From Pseudomonas chlororaphis (GTDB taxonomy: Bacteria > Pseudomonadota > Gammaproteobacteria > Pseudomonadales > Pseudomonadaceae), in NCBI RefSeq assembly GCF_000783395.1, contig NZ_JSFK01000016.1, positions 235,638 through 299,637 on the forward strand: a stretch of 64,000 bases of DNA, written 5' to 3'. Numbering within the stretch: position 1 is the stretch's first letter; every line of letters begins with the position of its first letter. Of this stretch, positions 42,485-51,118 are shown piece by piece. The notes beneath the pieces are model-generated. The model was not told the origin of the DNA. It ran no database searches and saw only the letters and a program-made list of their open reading frames with translations. The translations under genes and the position numbers were made by a program.

Positions 42485-43461
42485 GCGCCCTCCAGTGTTT
42501 TTTTCTGCTTCAGCTCGACGCCGTTCTTGATTGCGACGATTTCCGCCAACAACGACAAGGCAATTTCCGCTGGCGAATGACTGCCGATATGCAAACCGAT
42601 CGGGCCATGCAGTCGATTGATCGCCTCTACCGACAAGCCTAGCTGAGCGAGATTCTCCCGACGTTTCTGACTGTTGACCCGCGAGCCGAGTGCGCCGACA
42701 TAAAAGGCCGGCGAATCCAGCGCCGTGAGCAGTGCCATATCATCCAGACGCGGATCGTGAGTCAACGCGACAATCGCCGTGCGCTCATCCGTCTGAATGC
42801 TCAACACCGCGTCATCCGGCATGCCCGGGACGAAGCGACCATGGTGCTCTTCCCAACCGTAGACAAATTCAGTGCGCGGATCGCAGATCAGCACTTCGAA
42901 ATCCAGCAGTCGCGCCATGTCCGCCACGTAGCGTGACAACTGCCCGGCGCCGATCAGCAGCAAGCGCCAACGCGGACCGTAAATGGCGCGCAGGGTTTTG
43001 CCGTCGAATGCCAGCGAGTCGGATTTACTCGCCGACGTCAAAACCACTTCACCGGTTTCGATGTTCAACTCGCGCGCAACGATCTCGTGAGCCTCGCAAC
43101 GGGCCAGCAATTCGGCAACCCACGCGGGGTCGCCGACCCGTTCTTCGGTCAGACGCAAAGTGCCGCCACAAGGCAATCCGAAGCGCGCCGCCTCTTCACG
43201 GGTCACGCCATAAGTGATCAATTGCACTGGCGGCCCATCGGTGGCGATCCTTCCATCGTGCAGACGGGCGATCAAGTCATCCTCGACACAGCCGCCCGAC
43301 ACCGAACCGATCACCACGCCATCCTCGCGCAACGCCAACATGGCGCCGGGAGCCCGGGGCGCCGTGCCCCAGGTCTGCACCACGCTGAACAGCACCACCC
43401 GCTGTCCGGCGCGGCGCCATTCGAGGACGCTGCGCAGGACATTGAGGTCGACGCTGTCCAT
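42481..43461 (-). CDS. XdhC/CoxI-family cofactor insertion protein
   Basis: A 326-residue protein. The N-terminal XdhC/CoxI domain (VLFSVVQTWGTAPRAPGAML, SVSGGCVEDDLI) is followed by a C-terminal Rossmann domain (LLIGAGQLSRYVADMARLLDF). XdhC proteins bind and sulfurate or deliver molybdenum cofactor to the apo-enzyme. The ATG overlaps the stop of the large subunit gene (TAATG). Confidence 0.9.
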   Translation of the reverse strand: MDSVDLNVLRSVLEWRRAGQRVVLFSVVQTWGTAPRAPGAMLALREDGVVIGSVSGGCVEDDLIARLHDGRIATDGPPVQLITYGVTREEAARFGLPCGGTLRLTEERVGDPAWVAELLARCEAHEIVARELNIETGEVVLTSASKSDSLAFDGKTLRAIYGPRWRLLLIGAGQLSRYVADMARLLDFEVLICDPRTEFVYGWEEHHGRFVPGMPDDAVLSIQTDERTAIVALTHDPRLDDMALLTALDSPAFYVGALGSRVNSQKRRENLAQLGLSVEAINRLHGPIGLHIGSHSPAEIALSLLAEIVAIKNGVELKQKKTLEGA

Positions 43462-45782
43462 TACGCCTCTGCCTTCTGCCAGCCCTGCAACTGGTAACGC
43501 ACCGGCAGATTACGAATGCGTTTGCCGGTGGCGGCGAAGATCGCATTGCACAGTGCCGGCGCAATTGGCGGTACGCCCGGTTCGCCGACACCGCCCAACG
43601 GCACGTCGCCCGGCGGCGTCACCAGATGCACGGCAACTTCCTTCGGCGCCAGCGACATGCGCGCCACTTCGTACATATGGAAATTGTCCTGCTGGACCTT
43701 GCCGTCCTTGAAGCTGATTTCGCCCAGTACCGCGTTGCCCAAGCCCATCACGCAGGCGCCTTCGAACTGCGAACGGATACGTTCAGGGTTGATCTGCGGC
43801 CCGCAATCCACGGCGATGTCAGCCTTGTGCACGATCAGCGTACCGTCGTCCTTGACCTCGACTTCGATCACCGCCGCCACGTACGTGACGAAGCTGTAAT
43901 GCACCGCCAGACCCAGACCACGGCCCTTCGGCAGTTTGCGCCCCCAGCCGGCTGCTTTCGCGGCGGTTTCCAACACGGTGCGCATGCGCCCGGTATCGAT
44001 CGGATACCGCTCGGGCGATTCGCCGTAGTTCCACTCTTCGCTCAAGGTGCGCGGGTCGATCTGGCGATCCGGGCCGAGCAGTTTGATCTGGTATTTGAGC
44101 GGATCTTCGCCGGCCTTGTGTGCCAGCTCATCGACGAAACTCTGGATCGCGAAACCATGGGGAATGTTCGATACCGAGCGATACCAGCCGACTCGCGTGT
44201 GCACGGTGGCTTCGGGGTTTTCCAGACGCACATTGGGAATCGCGTAGGCCATGTTGGTGAAGCCCATGCCCAGCTCGAATGCCGCTTCATGGTTCATGCC
44301 CGGCGCGAACAATGCGGTGATGCTCGGCGCCACGGTGCGATGCAGCCAACCGGACGGCATACCGTCCTTGCCCACGCCCGCCTTGAGGTACTCAGCAGAC
44401 ACGGTGTGGAAATACGAGTTGTGGATGTCATCTTCACGCGTCCACTGCACCCGTACTGCTTTACCGGGAAACTCTTTGGCGAGAATCGCTGCTTCAACGA
44501 CGAAGTCCGGTTTCGATTTGCGACCGAAACCACCGCCAAGCAAGGTGACATTGAAGGTGACATTGTCGAACGGCAGCCCAAGACGCTCAGCAATGCGCTC
44601 ACGGGTGACTTGTGGCGCCTGACTCGGCGCCCACGCTTCGCAAACGCCGTCCTTGTAACGGGCGATGGCGACCATCGGCTCCATCGGCGACTGTGCCAGA
44701 TGTGGCAAATAGTAAGACGCTTCGAGCGTACTCGCGGCGCCGCTCAGGGCCTTGTCGATATCACCGGTGTTGCGCACCACTTTGCCGGGTTTCAGCGAGG
44801 CGGCTTCCAGCTCTTTGCGATAGGCGATCGAGTCGTAGCTGGCGTTCGGGCCGTCATCCCATTCGATCTTCAGCGCCTCTCGGCCCTTGATCGCTGCCCA
44901 AGTATTGCTGGCCACCACGGCCACACCGCCCAACGGTTGGAATTCCGAAGGCAACGGGCGGCTTTCGATCTGGATTACTTTGAGCACGCCGGGGACTTTC
45001 AACGCAGCGCTGTCATCCACTGATTTGACCTTACCGCCGTACACCGCCGGACGGGCGATAGTTGCGTACAACATGCCATCGAAATGCACATCGGCGCCAA
45101 ACACCGCACGACCGTTGACGATGTCGGCGCCGTCGATGGCTTTGTTGCCCTCCTTGCCGATGTAGCGAAATTCCGACGGCTGCTTGAGGCGCAGGCTGTC
45201 ACGCGCCGGCACCGCCAACGCACTGGCGGCAGCGGCGAGTTCGCCGTAACCCAGTTCACGACCGGAGGGTTTATGGATGACTTTATGCAACTGCGCGTGG
45301 CATTCGCCGACCGGCACTTTCCACTGCGCAGCGGCAGCTTGCTCGAGCATGGTTCGCGCCGCCGCGCCGCAACGACGCATCGGCTCGTACCAGTGACGCA
45401 TGCTGCGCGAACCGTCGGTGTCCTGGTTGCCGAAGCGCACCTCATCACCCGGCGCCTGCTGCACTTTGACCTGGGCCCAATCGGCTTCCAGCTCATCGGC
45501 AACCACCATGGTCAGGCTGGTGCGCACGCCCTGGCCCATCTCGGAACGATTGCAGACCACGGTGACCGTGCCGTCAGCGGCGATGCTGACGTAGACCTTC
45601 GGATCATCGATCCAGCCATTGGGCATGCCGTCGGCGCCGAACTGTTTCGGTTTGTCCTCGGCCAACGCATCCTGCCAACCCCAACTCGCCGCCAGCACCA
45701 ACGCACCGGTGGCGCCGACGCCCTTGAGGAAACCGCGACGACTAAGGTTGCTCAAGGCGAAATCATTCGGAAGACGACTCAT
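43461..45782 (-). CDS. Molybdopterin-binding aldehyde/isoquinoline oxidoreductase, large subunit
   Basis: A 773-residue xanthine-oxidase-family catalytic subunit of the isoquinoline 1-oxidoreductase beta (IorB) type. A twin-arginine signal (SRRGFLKGVGATGALVLAASW) sends it to the periplasm. Conserved stretches include ARPAVYGGKVKSVD, GGGFGRKSKPDF and GGVGEPGVPPIAPAL with the expected catalytic Glu. It partners the 2Fe-2S subunit upstream. Electrons probably go to a cytochrome elsewhere. The start at 45780-45782 is set by the Tat motif. The substrate is unknown. Confidence 0.88.
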   Translation of the reverse strand: MSRLPNDFALSNLSRRGFLKGVGATGALVLAASWGWQDALAEDKPKQFGADGMPNGWIDDPKVYVSIAADGTVTVVCNRSEMGQGVRTSLTMVVADELEADWAQVKVQQAPGDEVRFGNQDTDGSRSMRHWYEPMRRCGAAARTMLEQAAAAQWKVPVGECHAQLHKVIHKPSGRELGYGELAAAASALAVPARDSLRLKQPSEFRYIGKEGNKAIDGADIVNGRAVFGADVHFDGMLYATIARPAVYGGKVKSVDDSAALKVPGVLKVIQIESRPLPSEFQPLGGVAVVASNTWAAIKGREALKIEWDDGPNASYDSIAYRKELEAASLKPGKVVRNTGDIDKALSGAASTLEASYYLPHLAQSPMEPMVAIARYKDGVCEAWAPSQAPQVTRERIAERLGLPFDNVTFNVTLLGGGFGRKSKPDFVVEAAILAKEFPGKAVRVQWTREDDIHNSYFHTVSAEYLKAGVGKDGMPSGWLHRTVAPSITALFAPGMNHEAAFELGMGFTNMAYAIPNVRLENPEATVHTRVGWYRSVSNIPHGFAIQSFVDELAHKAGEDPLKYQIKLLGPDRQIDPRTLSEEWNYGESPERYPIDTGRMRTVLETAAKAAGWGRKLPKGRGLGLAVHYSFVTYVAAVIEVEVKDDGTLIVHKADIAVDCGPQINPERIRSQFEGACVMGLGNAVLGEISFKDGKVQQDNFHMYEVARMSLAPKEVAVHLVTPPGDVPLGGVGEPGVPPIAPALCNAIFAATGKRIRNLPVRYQLQGWQKAEA

Positions 45783-46249
45783 GCCTTGGCCTCCTTCAAG
45801 TGAGTGGAGGCCTGACGAATAGCGGTTTTGATTCGGTTGTAGGTGCCGCAGCGGCAAATGTTGCCGACCATAGCCTCTTCGATTTGCTCATCGCTGGGGT
45901 TCGGATTGGTCTTGAGCAACGCGGTGGCCGACATGATTTGCCCGCCCTGGCAGAAACCGCATTGGGCGACAGCCGTGTCGAGCCAGGCTTGCTGGACGAT
46001 CTGGCCAACCGGATCGGCGTGCAGGTTATCGATGGTGCTGACGTTCTGGCCGACCACCGAGCCAATCGGCGTGATGCAACTGCGCGCGGGCAAGCCATCG
46101 ATATGAATGGTGCACGCGCCGCACAGGCCCATGCCGCAGCCGAATTTGGTGCCGTTGTAACCGGCGACATCACGAATCGCCCACAACAGCGGCATGTCTT
46201 CAGTGACATCGAGGGGAAGGTCTTGACCGTTGAGTTTCAGGGTAATCAT
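45779..46249 (-). CDS. Oxidoreductase 2Fe-2S subunit (IorA-like)
   Basis: A 156-residue ferredoxin-like subunit with two [2Fe-2S] motifs: the plant-type CGMGLCGACTIHIDG...C and the helical CGFCQGGQ...CRCG. It is the small partner of the molybdopterin subunit and overlaps it by four bases. It has no signal peptide, so it must be co-exported with the Tat-bearing large subunit. Confidence 0.92.
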   Translation of the reverse strand: MITLKLNGQDLPLDVTEDMPLLWAIRDVAGYNGTKFGCGMGLCGACTIHIDGLPARSCITPIGSVVGQNVSTIDNLHADPVGQIVQQAWLDTAVAQCGFCQGGQIMSATALLKTNPNPSDEQIEEAMVGNICRCGTYNRIKTAIRQASTHLKEAKA

Positions 46250-46435
46250 GGGCACGCCCGCATATTTTTAGTGGTTATGGGGTCGAGCAATCTGCCGCCG
46301 GAAAATCAGCGGTGTGGTTCGCGCAGATCGACTCAGGCTAATGCGGCTCTCTTATGCCGACGCGAACGTCTGCACCGGGCCTTTGGTGGAGCAAATGACG
46401 GTTATCGTTAGCTCGCTAAGTTAACCCAGCGTTAA

Positions 46436-46473
46436 CAAAAAAGCCCTGCACTTTTTTATCAGTGCAGGGCTTT
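46436..46473 (-). terminator. murB-operon terminator
   Basis: On the minus strand AAGCCCTGCAC and GTGCAGGGCTT form an 11-bp stem followed by Ts, 26 bp after the murB stop. The gap 46250-46498 otherwise only holds the iorA upstream region. Confidence 0.88.
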
Positions 46474-46498
46474 GGATGGCGCTTTTGAAAGCGTAGCC

Positions 46499-47518
46499 TC
46501 AATAGCGGTTAGGCTCCATCTCCAGCTCGACATCGAAACGTTCGGCAATGTCTTTCTGGATGCGTTGCGCCAGATCGAGCAGTTGCAAACCAGTTGCCGC
46601 ACCGTAGTTGACCAGCACCAGCGCCTGCAATTTATGCACGCCGGCATCGGCCTCACGGAAACCCTTCCAGCCAGCGCGCTCGATCAACCAGCCAGCAGCC
46701 AGTTTCATCTGCCCGTCCGGTTGCGCGTATACCACCACGTCCGGGTGCTGGGTTTTGATTTGCGCGACGACGGCCGCCGACACCAGCGGATTCTTGAAGA
46801 AGCTGCCGGCATTGCCGAGTACCGCCGGGTCCGGCAGTTTTTCACTGCGGATGCTGCAGATGGCGCGGCTGACGTCACTTGGCGTCGGCTGCTCGATGCC
46901 CTGCTCGGTCAGGCGCTGACGCACCGGGCCGTATTCCAGATGCAGATGGGCGACGCGATCCAGTTTGAAGCGCACGCGCAGAATCAGCCAACGCCCCGGC
47001 TGCTGCTTGAACAGGCTGTCGCGATAGGCGAAGTTGCATTCTTCGAGTGTAAAGTCGCGCAGTTCGCCGGTCTGGCGATCCAGCGCGGTGAGCCCGGCAA
47101 ATACATCCTTGATCTCGACACCGTAGGCACCGATGTTCTGCATTGGCGCAGCGCCGACGGTGCCGGGAATCAGGCTGAGGTTTTCCAGCCCGGAAAAGCC
47201 CTGCGCCAGCGTGTACTGCACGAATGGATGCCACGGCTCGCCGGCTTCGGCTTCGATCACCACACGGTCGCCGTCATCGCTGATCACGCGGATGCCACGG
47301 GTGGCCATGCGCAGCACCAACGCCGCAATGTCGGCAGTCAGCAGCAAATTGCTGCCACCACCGATCACCAGCAACGGCACGTCGTGCGCGGTGACATACG
47401 CCAGCGCTTCACGGACATCGGCATCGCTGTGGGCTTGGGCGAACAGTTGCGCACGTACATCGACGCCGAAACTGTTGAACGGTTTCAGGGAAACCTGCGG
47501 TTGCACCTGCAAACTCAT
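46499..47518 (-). CDS. murB: UDP-N-acetylmuramate dehydrogenase
   Basis: A 339-residue FAD enzyme reducing UDP-GlcNAc-enolpyruvate in peptidoglycan synthesis. It is the type I form as in E. coli. GGGSNLLL, PGTVGAAPMQNIGAYGVEI and GSFFKNP (Ser/Lys region) are visible. It is the last gene of the exbB-exbD-lpxK-trm112-kdsB-ptp-murB run; its ATG overlaps the ptp stop. Confidence 0.96.
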   Translation of the reverse strand: MSLQVQPQVSLKPFNSFGVDVRAQLFAQAHSDADVREALAYVTAHDVPLLVIGGGSNLLLTADIAALVLRMATRGIRVISDDGDRVVIEAEAGEPWHPFVQYTLAQGFSGLENLSLIPGTVGAAPMQNIGAYGVEIKDVFAGLTALDRQTGELRDFTLEECNFAYRDSLFKQQPGRWLILRVRFKLDRVAHLHLEYGPVRQRLTEQGIEQPTPSDVSRAICSIRSEKLPDPAVLGNAGSFFKNPLVSAAVVAQIKTQHPDVVVYAQPDGQMKLAAGWLIERAGWKGFREADAGVHKLQALVLVNYGAATGLQLLDLAQRIQKDIAERFDVELEMEPNRY

Positions 47519-47979
47519 AACCGGCCCTTCACTTCGATCAACAATTGGTCACAGGCTGCTTCGATCAGATCCAGCACCTGCTCGAACCCTTGATCGCCGT
47601 CGTAATACGGATCCGGCACTTCATCGACCACACCGGCATAACGGCGCAGAAACAGATCCAGCTCGGCTTTGCCGGTAGACGGTTGCAATGCCTTGAGGTT
47701 GCGCAGGTTGCTGTTGTCCATCGCCAGAATCAGATCGTAACTGGCGAAATCGGCACGACTGACCTGTTGCGCGCGTTGCGCCGACAGGTCATAGCCACGC
47801 ACTTTCGCCGCAGCCTGGCTGCGTTTGTCCGGCGGGTTGCCGACGTGCCAGTCGCCGGTGCCGGCGGAGGCCACTTCGACCTGATCCGCCAGCCCTGCTT
47901 CACGCAGTTTGTACCGCAACACGCCTTCAGCCGTGGGCGAACGGCAAATGTTGCCCAGGCACACAAACAGAATGCGCAT
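47515..47979 (-). CDS. Low-molecular-weight protein tyrosine phosphatase
   Basis: A 154-residue phosphatase. The P-loop CLGNICRSPTAEGV (CX5R) is near the N-terminus, and the general acid Asp is in DEVPDPYYDG. It overlaps kdsB and murB by one to four bases. The physiological target is unknown; family members regulate tyrosine kinases of polysaccharide export. Confidence 0.93.
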   Translation of the reverse strand: MRILFVCLGNICRSPTAEGVLRYKLREAGLADQVEVASAGTGDWHVGNPPDKRSQAAAKVRGYDLSAQRAQQVSRADFASYDLILAMDNSNLRNLKALQPSTGKAELDLFLRRYAGVVDEVPDPYYDGDQGFEQVLDLIEAACDQLLIEVKGRL

Positions 47980-48743
47980 CAGGCCCCCAGCAGGCGACGA
48001 ACGCGCTCGAGGTCTTCGGCGGTGTCGACACCGGTCGGCGGCGCGATCAGCGCGTCGGCAACGTGAATCCGCACGCCGTGCCAGAGGGCACGCAATTGCT
48101 CGAGGGATTCAGTGTTTTCCAGCCAGCACGGGCCCCAGCTCACAAAATCGTGGAGGAAACCGGCGCGGTAGGCATAAATGCCGATGTGACGACGGTACGG
48201 CACGCCTTCGGGCAATTGCTCGCGGCTTTTGGCAAAGGCATCACGCGCCCAAGGCAAAGTGGCACGGCTGAAGGTCAGCGCCAGACCGTTGAGGTCGCTG
48301 ACGACCTTGACCACGTTCGGGTTGAACAGGGTGTCGACGTCCTCGATCGGCTCGGCCAAAGTGGCCATACGCGCCTCGGTGTGAGCAGCCAGGTTGGCGG
48401 CGACTTGATCGATCACGCTCGGCGGGATCAGTGGCTCGTCGCCCTGCACATTGACCACGATCGCGTCAGGCTCGAGGCCCAGTTTCGCCGCGACTTCGGC
48501 CAGACGGTCGGTGCCGGAATTATGATCTTCACGGGTCAGCACCACTTCGGCGCCAAAGGTCTTGCAGGCCTCGACGATGCGCGCATCGTCAGTGGCAACC
48601 ACGACACGGGTCGCGCTGCTTTTGCTCGCCTGTTCCCAGACGTGCTGGATCATCGGCTTGCCGGCAATGTCCAGCAGCGGTTTGCCGGGCAGGCGGGTCG
48701 AGGCGAAACGCGACGGGATGACAACGGTGAAGGCGGTGGTCAT
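47979..48743 (-). CDS. kdsB: 3-deoxy-manno-octulosonate cytidylyltransferase
   Basis: A 254-residue CMP-KDO synthetase activating KDO for lipopolysaccharide. The N-terminal IPSRFASTRLPGKPLLDIAG, NVQGDEPLIPP and HIGIYAYRAGFL are characteristic. The ATG overlaps the trm112-like gene's stop (ATGA). Confidence 0.97.
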   Translation of the reverse strand: MTTAFTVVIPSRFASTRLPGKPLLDIAGKPMIQHVWEQASKSSATRVVVATDDARIVEACKTFGAEVVLTREDHNSGTDRLAEVAAKLGLEPDAIVVNVQGDEPLIPPSVIDQVAANLAAHTEARMATLAEPIEDVDTLFNPNVVKVVSDLNGLALTFSRATLPWARDAFAKSREQLPEGVPYRRHIGIYAYRAGFLHDFVSWGPCWLENTESLEQLRALWHGVRIHVADALIAPPTGVDTAEDLERVRRLLGA

Positions 48744-48925
48744 TTATCCAGACGCTCGTCGGTGGTCAGGGTGCGCGCTTCGCTTTCGAGCATGACCGGG
48801 ATGCCGTCGCGGATCGGGTACGCCAGACCGGCGCCCTTGCTGATCAGTTCGCTCTTGTCGGCGCTGAGCTTGAGCGGGCCTTTGCAGATCGGGCACGCGA
48901 GGATATCGAGCAATTTGGTGTCCAT
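48740..48925 (-). CDS. Trm112/YcaR family protein
   Basis: A 61-residue zinc-binding-type small protein starting MDTKLLDILACPICKGPL, with a single CxxC pair. Family members act as partners of methyltransferases in eukaryotes; the bacterial role is unclear. The ATG at 48923-48925 with AGGGAA upstream is preferred over two codons earlier. Confidence 0.92.
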   Translation of the reverse strand: MDTKLLDILACPICKGPLKLSADKSELISKGAGLAYPIRDGIPVMLESEARTLTTDERLDK

Positions 48926-48946
48926 GAACATTCCCTGAGTAAAGAG

Positions 48947-49957
48947 TTAAGGCAAAAGCCGATCGGGCAACAGGCGCATCAGCTGTGTGTCGAACCACGC
49001 CACGAAGGCCGGCGACGGCACGGCATCGACCGCCAGATACCACCAGTCGGCAGCAGCGAAGGCACGGCACTTCACCGCGTCCTTTTCGGTCATCACCAAT
49101 GGCAATGACGGTGTGAAATTCAAGGCCTGCACGCTGTATTCGGCGTGGTCGGCAAACGCATGGGGGACTGCTCGCCAGTCTAGCGCTTCGAGGGTATTGA
49201 AGAAACGTTGCGGATTGCCGATCCCGGCGACGGCGTGCACGGCCTGGCCAGCGGGAAAGTGATCAAGGGGTTTACGCTCGCCGCTGCGCAGGTTGATCAG
49301 TGCAGTCGGTTGCAGACGGAAAGCGAAACCGTCGTCACGGTCTTCAGTCGCACCATTGAACAGCACACCATCAACACTTTGCAGACGTTCGATCGGTTCG
49401 CGCAACGGCCCGGCAGGCAGGCAACGCTTGTTGCCGAGACCGCGAGCGGCGTCGATCAGCACCAGCTCCAGATCTCGCGCCAGACGATAATGCTGCATGC
49501 CGTCATCAGACAGGATCAGATCCAGCGGCTCGCTGGCGAGCAAGGCTTTGACGGCGGCGCTGCGATCAGGGTCGATCATCAGCGGCACGCCGGTGCGCTG
49601 GACGATCAGCAACGGTTCGTCACCGGCAATGTCAGCGGTTTGCTCTGCCTCAACGCGCCATGGCAGTTGCGGCGGTTTGGCACCGTAGCCACGGCTGACC
49701 ACACCAACGCGCAAACCACTGCGTCGGCAATGCTCGATCAACCAGAGGATCATCGGCGTCTTGCCAGTACCGCCGACAGTGATATTGCCGACCACGATCA
49801 ACGGCACCGGCGGCTGATAGATTTCGCCTTCTCCGTCGAGAAAGCGCTGGCGTTTACCCACCACCACGCGGCGATAGAGCATTTCCAGCGGCCGCAGCAG
49901 CGTCAGGGCCGGGTGCCCCTGATACCACGCAGCGAGCAAACGATCGGACAGGCTCAT
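48947..49957 (-). CDS. lpxK: Tetraacyldisaccharide 4'-kinase
   Basis: A 336-residue lipid A kinase with an N-terminal membrane-associated helix (AWYQGHPALTLLRPLEMLYR). The P-loop is VGNITVGGTGKTP, and DDGMQHYRLARD is conserved. It phosphorylates the lipid A disaccharide at the 4' position. Its ATG shares a base with the exbD stop. Confidence 0.96.
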   Translation of the reverse strand: MSLSDRLLAAWYQGHPALTLLRPLEMLYRRVVVGKRQRFLDGEGEIYQPPVPLIVVGNITVGGTGKTPMILWLIEHCRRSGLRVGVVSRGYGAKPPQLPWRVEAEQTADIAGDEPLLIVQRTGVPLMIDPDRSAAVKALLASEPLDLILSDDGMQHYRLARDLELVLIDAARGLGNKRCLPAGPLREPIERLQSVDGVLFNGATEDRDDGFAFRLQPTALINLRSGERKPLDHFPAGQAVHAVAGIGNPQRFFNTLEALDWRAVPHAFADHAEYSVQALNFTPSLPLVMTEKDAVKCRAFAAADWWYLAVDAVPSPAFVAWFDTQLMRLLPDRLLP

Positions 49958-50385
49958 CAGGATTTGGGCGCCGCCTCGACCGTGGTCATGCGCAGATGGC
50001 TGAAACCGAGCTTGCCGGCCGCGTCCATGGCTGTGATCACTGATTGATGCTGAGTCTTGCCGTCGGCACTGATCGACAACGGCATGTTGGTGTCACCGTT
50101 GGACTCTTTCTGCATGGCTTCCATGAGGGTCGCCAGATCGTTCTTCGGCAGAATCTTGTTGTTCACCGAAAACACGCCCTCAGCGCTGATGGCGACATCG
50201 ATCTGCTTGAGCTGCTGATCCTCGGCCGGCGAGCCGCTGACCGCTTCCGGCAGATCAACGCGCAACTGGGTTTCGCGGGTAAACGTAGTGGTCACGACAA
50301 AAAACAGCAGCAAAATGAACACCACGTCGATCAGCGACGCGAGGTTGATGTCGATGGTTTCCCGAGGCTTGCGACGGAATTTCAC
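49957..50385 (-). CDS. exbD: ExbD/TolR-family biopolymer transport protein
   Basis: A 142-residue protein with a single transmembrane helix at about residues 17-37 that contains the proton-pathway Asp (INLASLIDVVFILLLFFVV), followed by a periplasmic domain. The GTG start overlaps the exbB stop (GTGA). With ExbB it forms a proton-driven motor; whether it works with a TonB or another partner is not shown. Confidence 0.92.
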   Translation of the reverse strand: MKFRRKPRETIDINLASLIDVVFILLLFFVVTTTFTRETQLRVDLPEAVSGSPAEDQQLKQIDVAISAEGVFSVNNKILPKNDLATLMEAMQKESNGDTNMPLSISADGKTQHQSVITAMDAAGKLGFSHLRMTTVEAAPKS

Positions 50386-51017
50386 ACCCGGCCCTCGGCC
50401 AGATCGACGTCACGGTCGCCCTGCACCACTTCCACCAGTTTGATCGCTTCCTGCTCCATGCCGACCACCAGTTCATCGATGCGGCGTTGCAGGAAGCGGT
50501 GGAAGAACACCGCCGGGATACCGACCATCAGGCCTGCTGCAGTGGTGATCAGCGCCTTGGAGATACCACCCGCCAGCACCGAAGCATTGGTGGTCATACC
50601 GGAACCGGTGAATGCGCTGAAAATATCGATCATGCCCAGCACCGTACCCAGCAGACCGAGCAGTGGCGACATCGCGGCGATGGTGCCCAGCGCATTGACG
50701 TAGCGTTCGAGCTCGTGGATGACGCGGGCGGCGGCTTCTTCAATGCACTCTTTCATGATCTCGCGACCATGCTTGGAGTTGGCCAGACCGGCGGCGAGGA
50801 TTTCCCCCAGCGGCGAGTTGGCGCGCAATTCCTTGAGTTTTTCTTTATTGAGCTGCTTGTCCTTGATCCACACCCAGACCTGGCCCAGCAGATGCTCGGG
50901 GGTGACGCGACTGGCGCGCAGGGTCCACAGGCGTTCGGCGACAATCGCCATGGCCGCGATGGAGCTCAGAATGATCGGCAACATCATCCAGCCGCCGGAT
51001 TTGACCAATTCCCACAC
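50382..51017 (-). CDS. exbB: ExbB/TolQ-family proton channel protein
   Basis: A 211-residue protein with three transmembrane helices (residues 10-30, about 107-130 and 150-175) and the cytoplasmic loop between the first two. SPLLGLLGTVLGMIDIF is the family hallmark. The frame is open 35 codons further upstream, but the GTG at 51015-51017 follows GAGGGG and gives (M)WELVKSGGWMMLPI, the usual N-terminus. Confidence 0.92.
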   Translation of the reverse strand: MWELVKSGGWMMLPIILSSIAAMAIVAERLWTLRASRVTPEHLLGQVWVWIKDKQLNKEKLKELRANSPLGEILAAGLANSKHGREIMKECIEEAAARVIHELERYVNALGTIAAMSPLLGLLGTVLGMIDIFSAFTGSGMTTNASVLAGGISKALITTAAGLMVGIPAVFFHRFLQRRIDELVVGMEQEAIKLVEVVQGDRDVDLAEGRV

Positions 51018-51118
51018 AGTGACAGTCCCCTCGAAAAAGTGCGCCACTTTACCATACCGATTCACGATTAAGACCCGCCGCCCCGACGACCGTGAGGTGG
51101 CATCCATGCTGGCACCGA

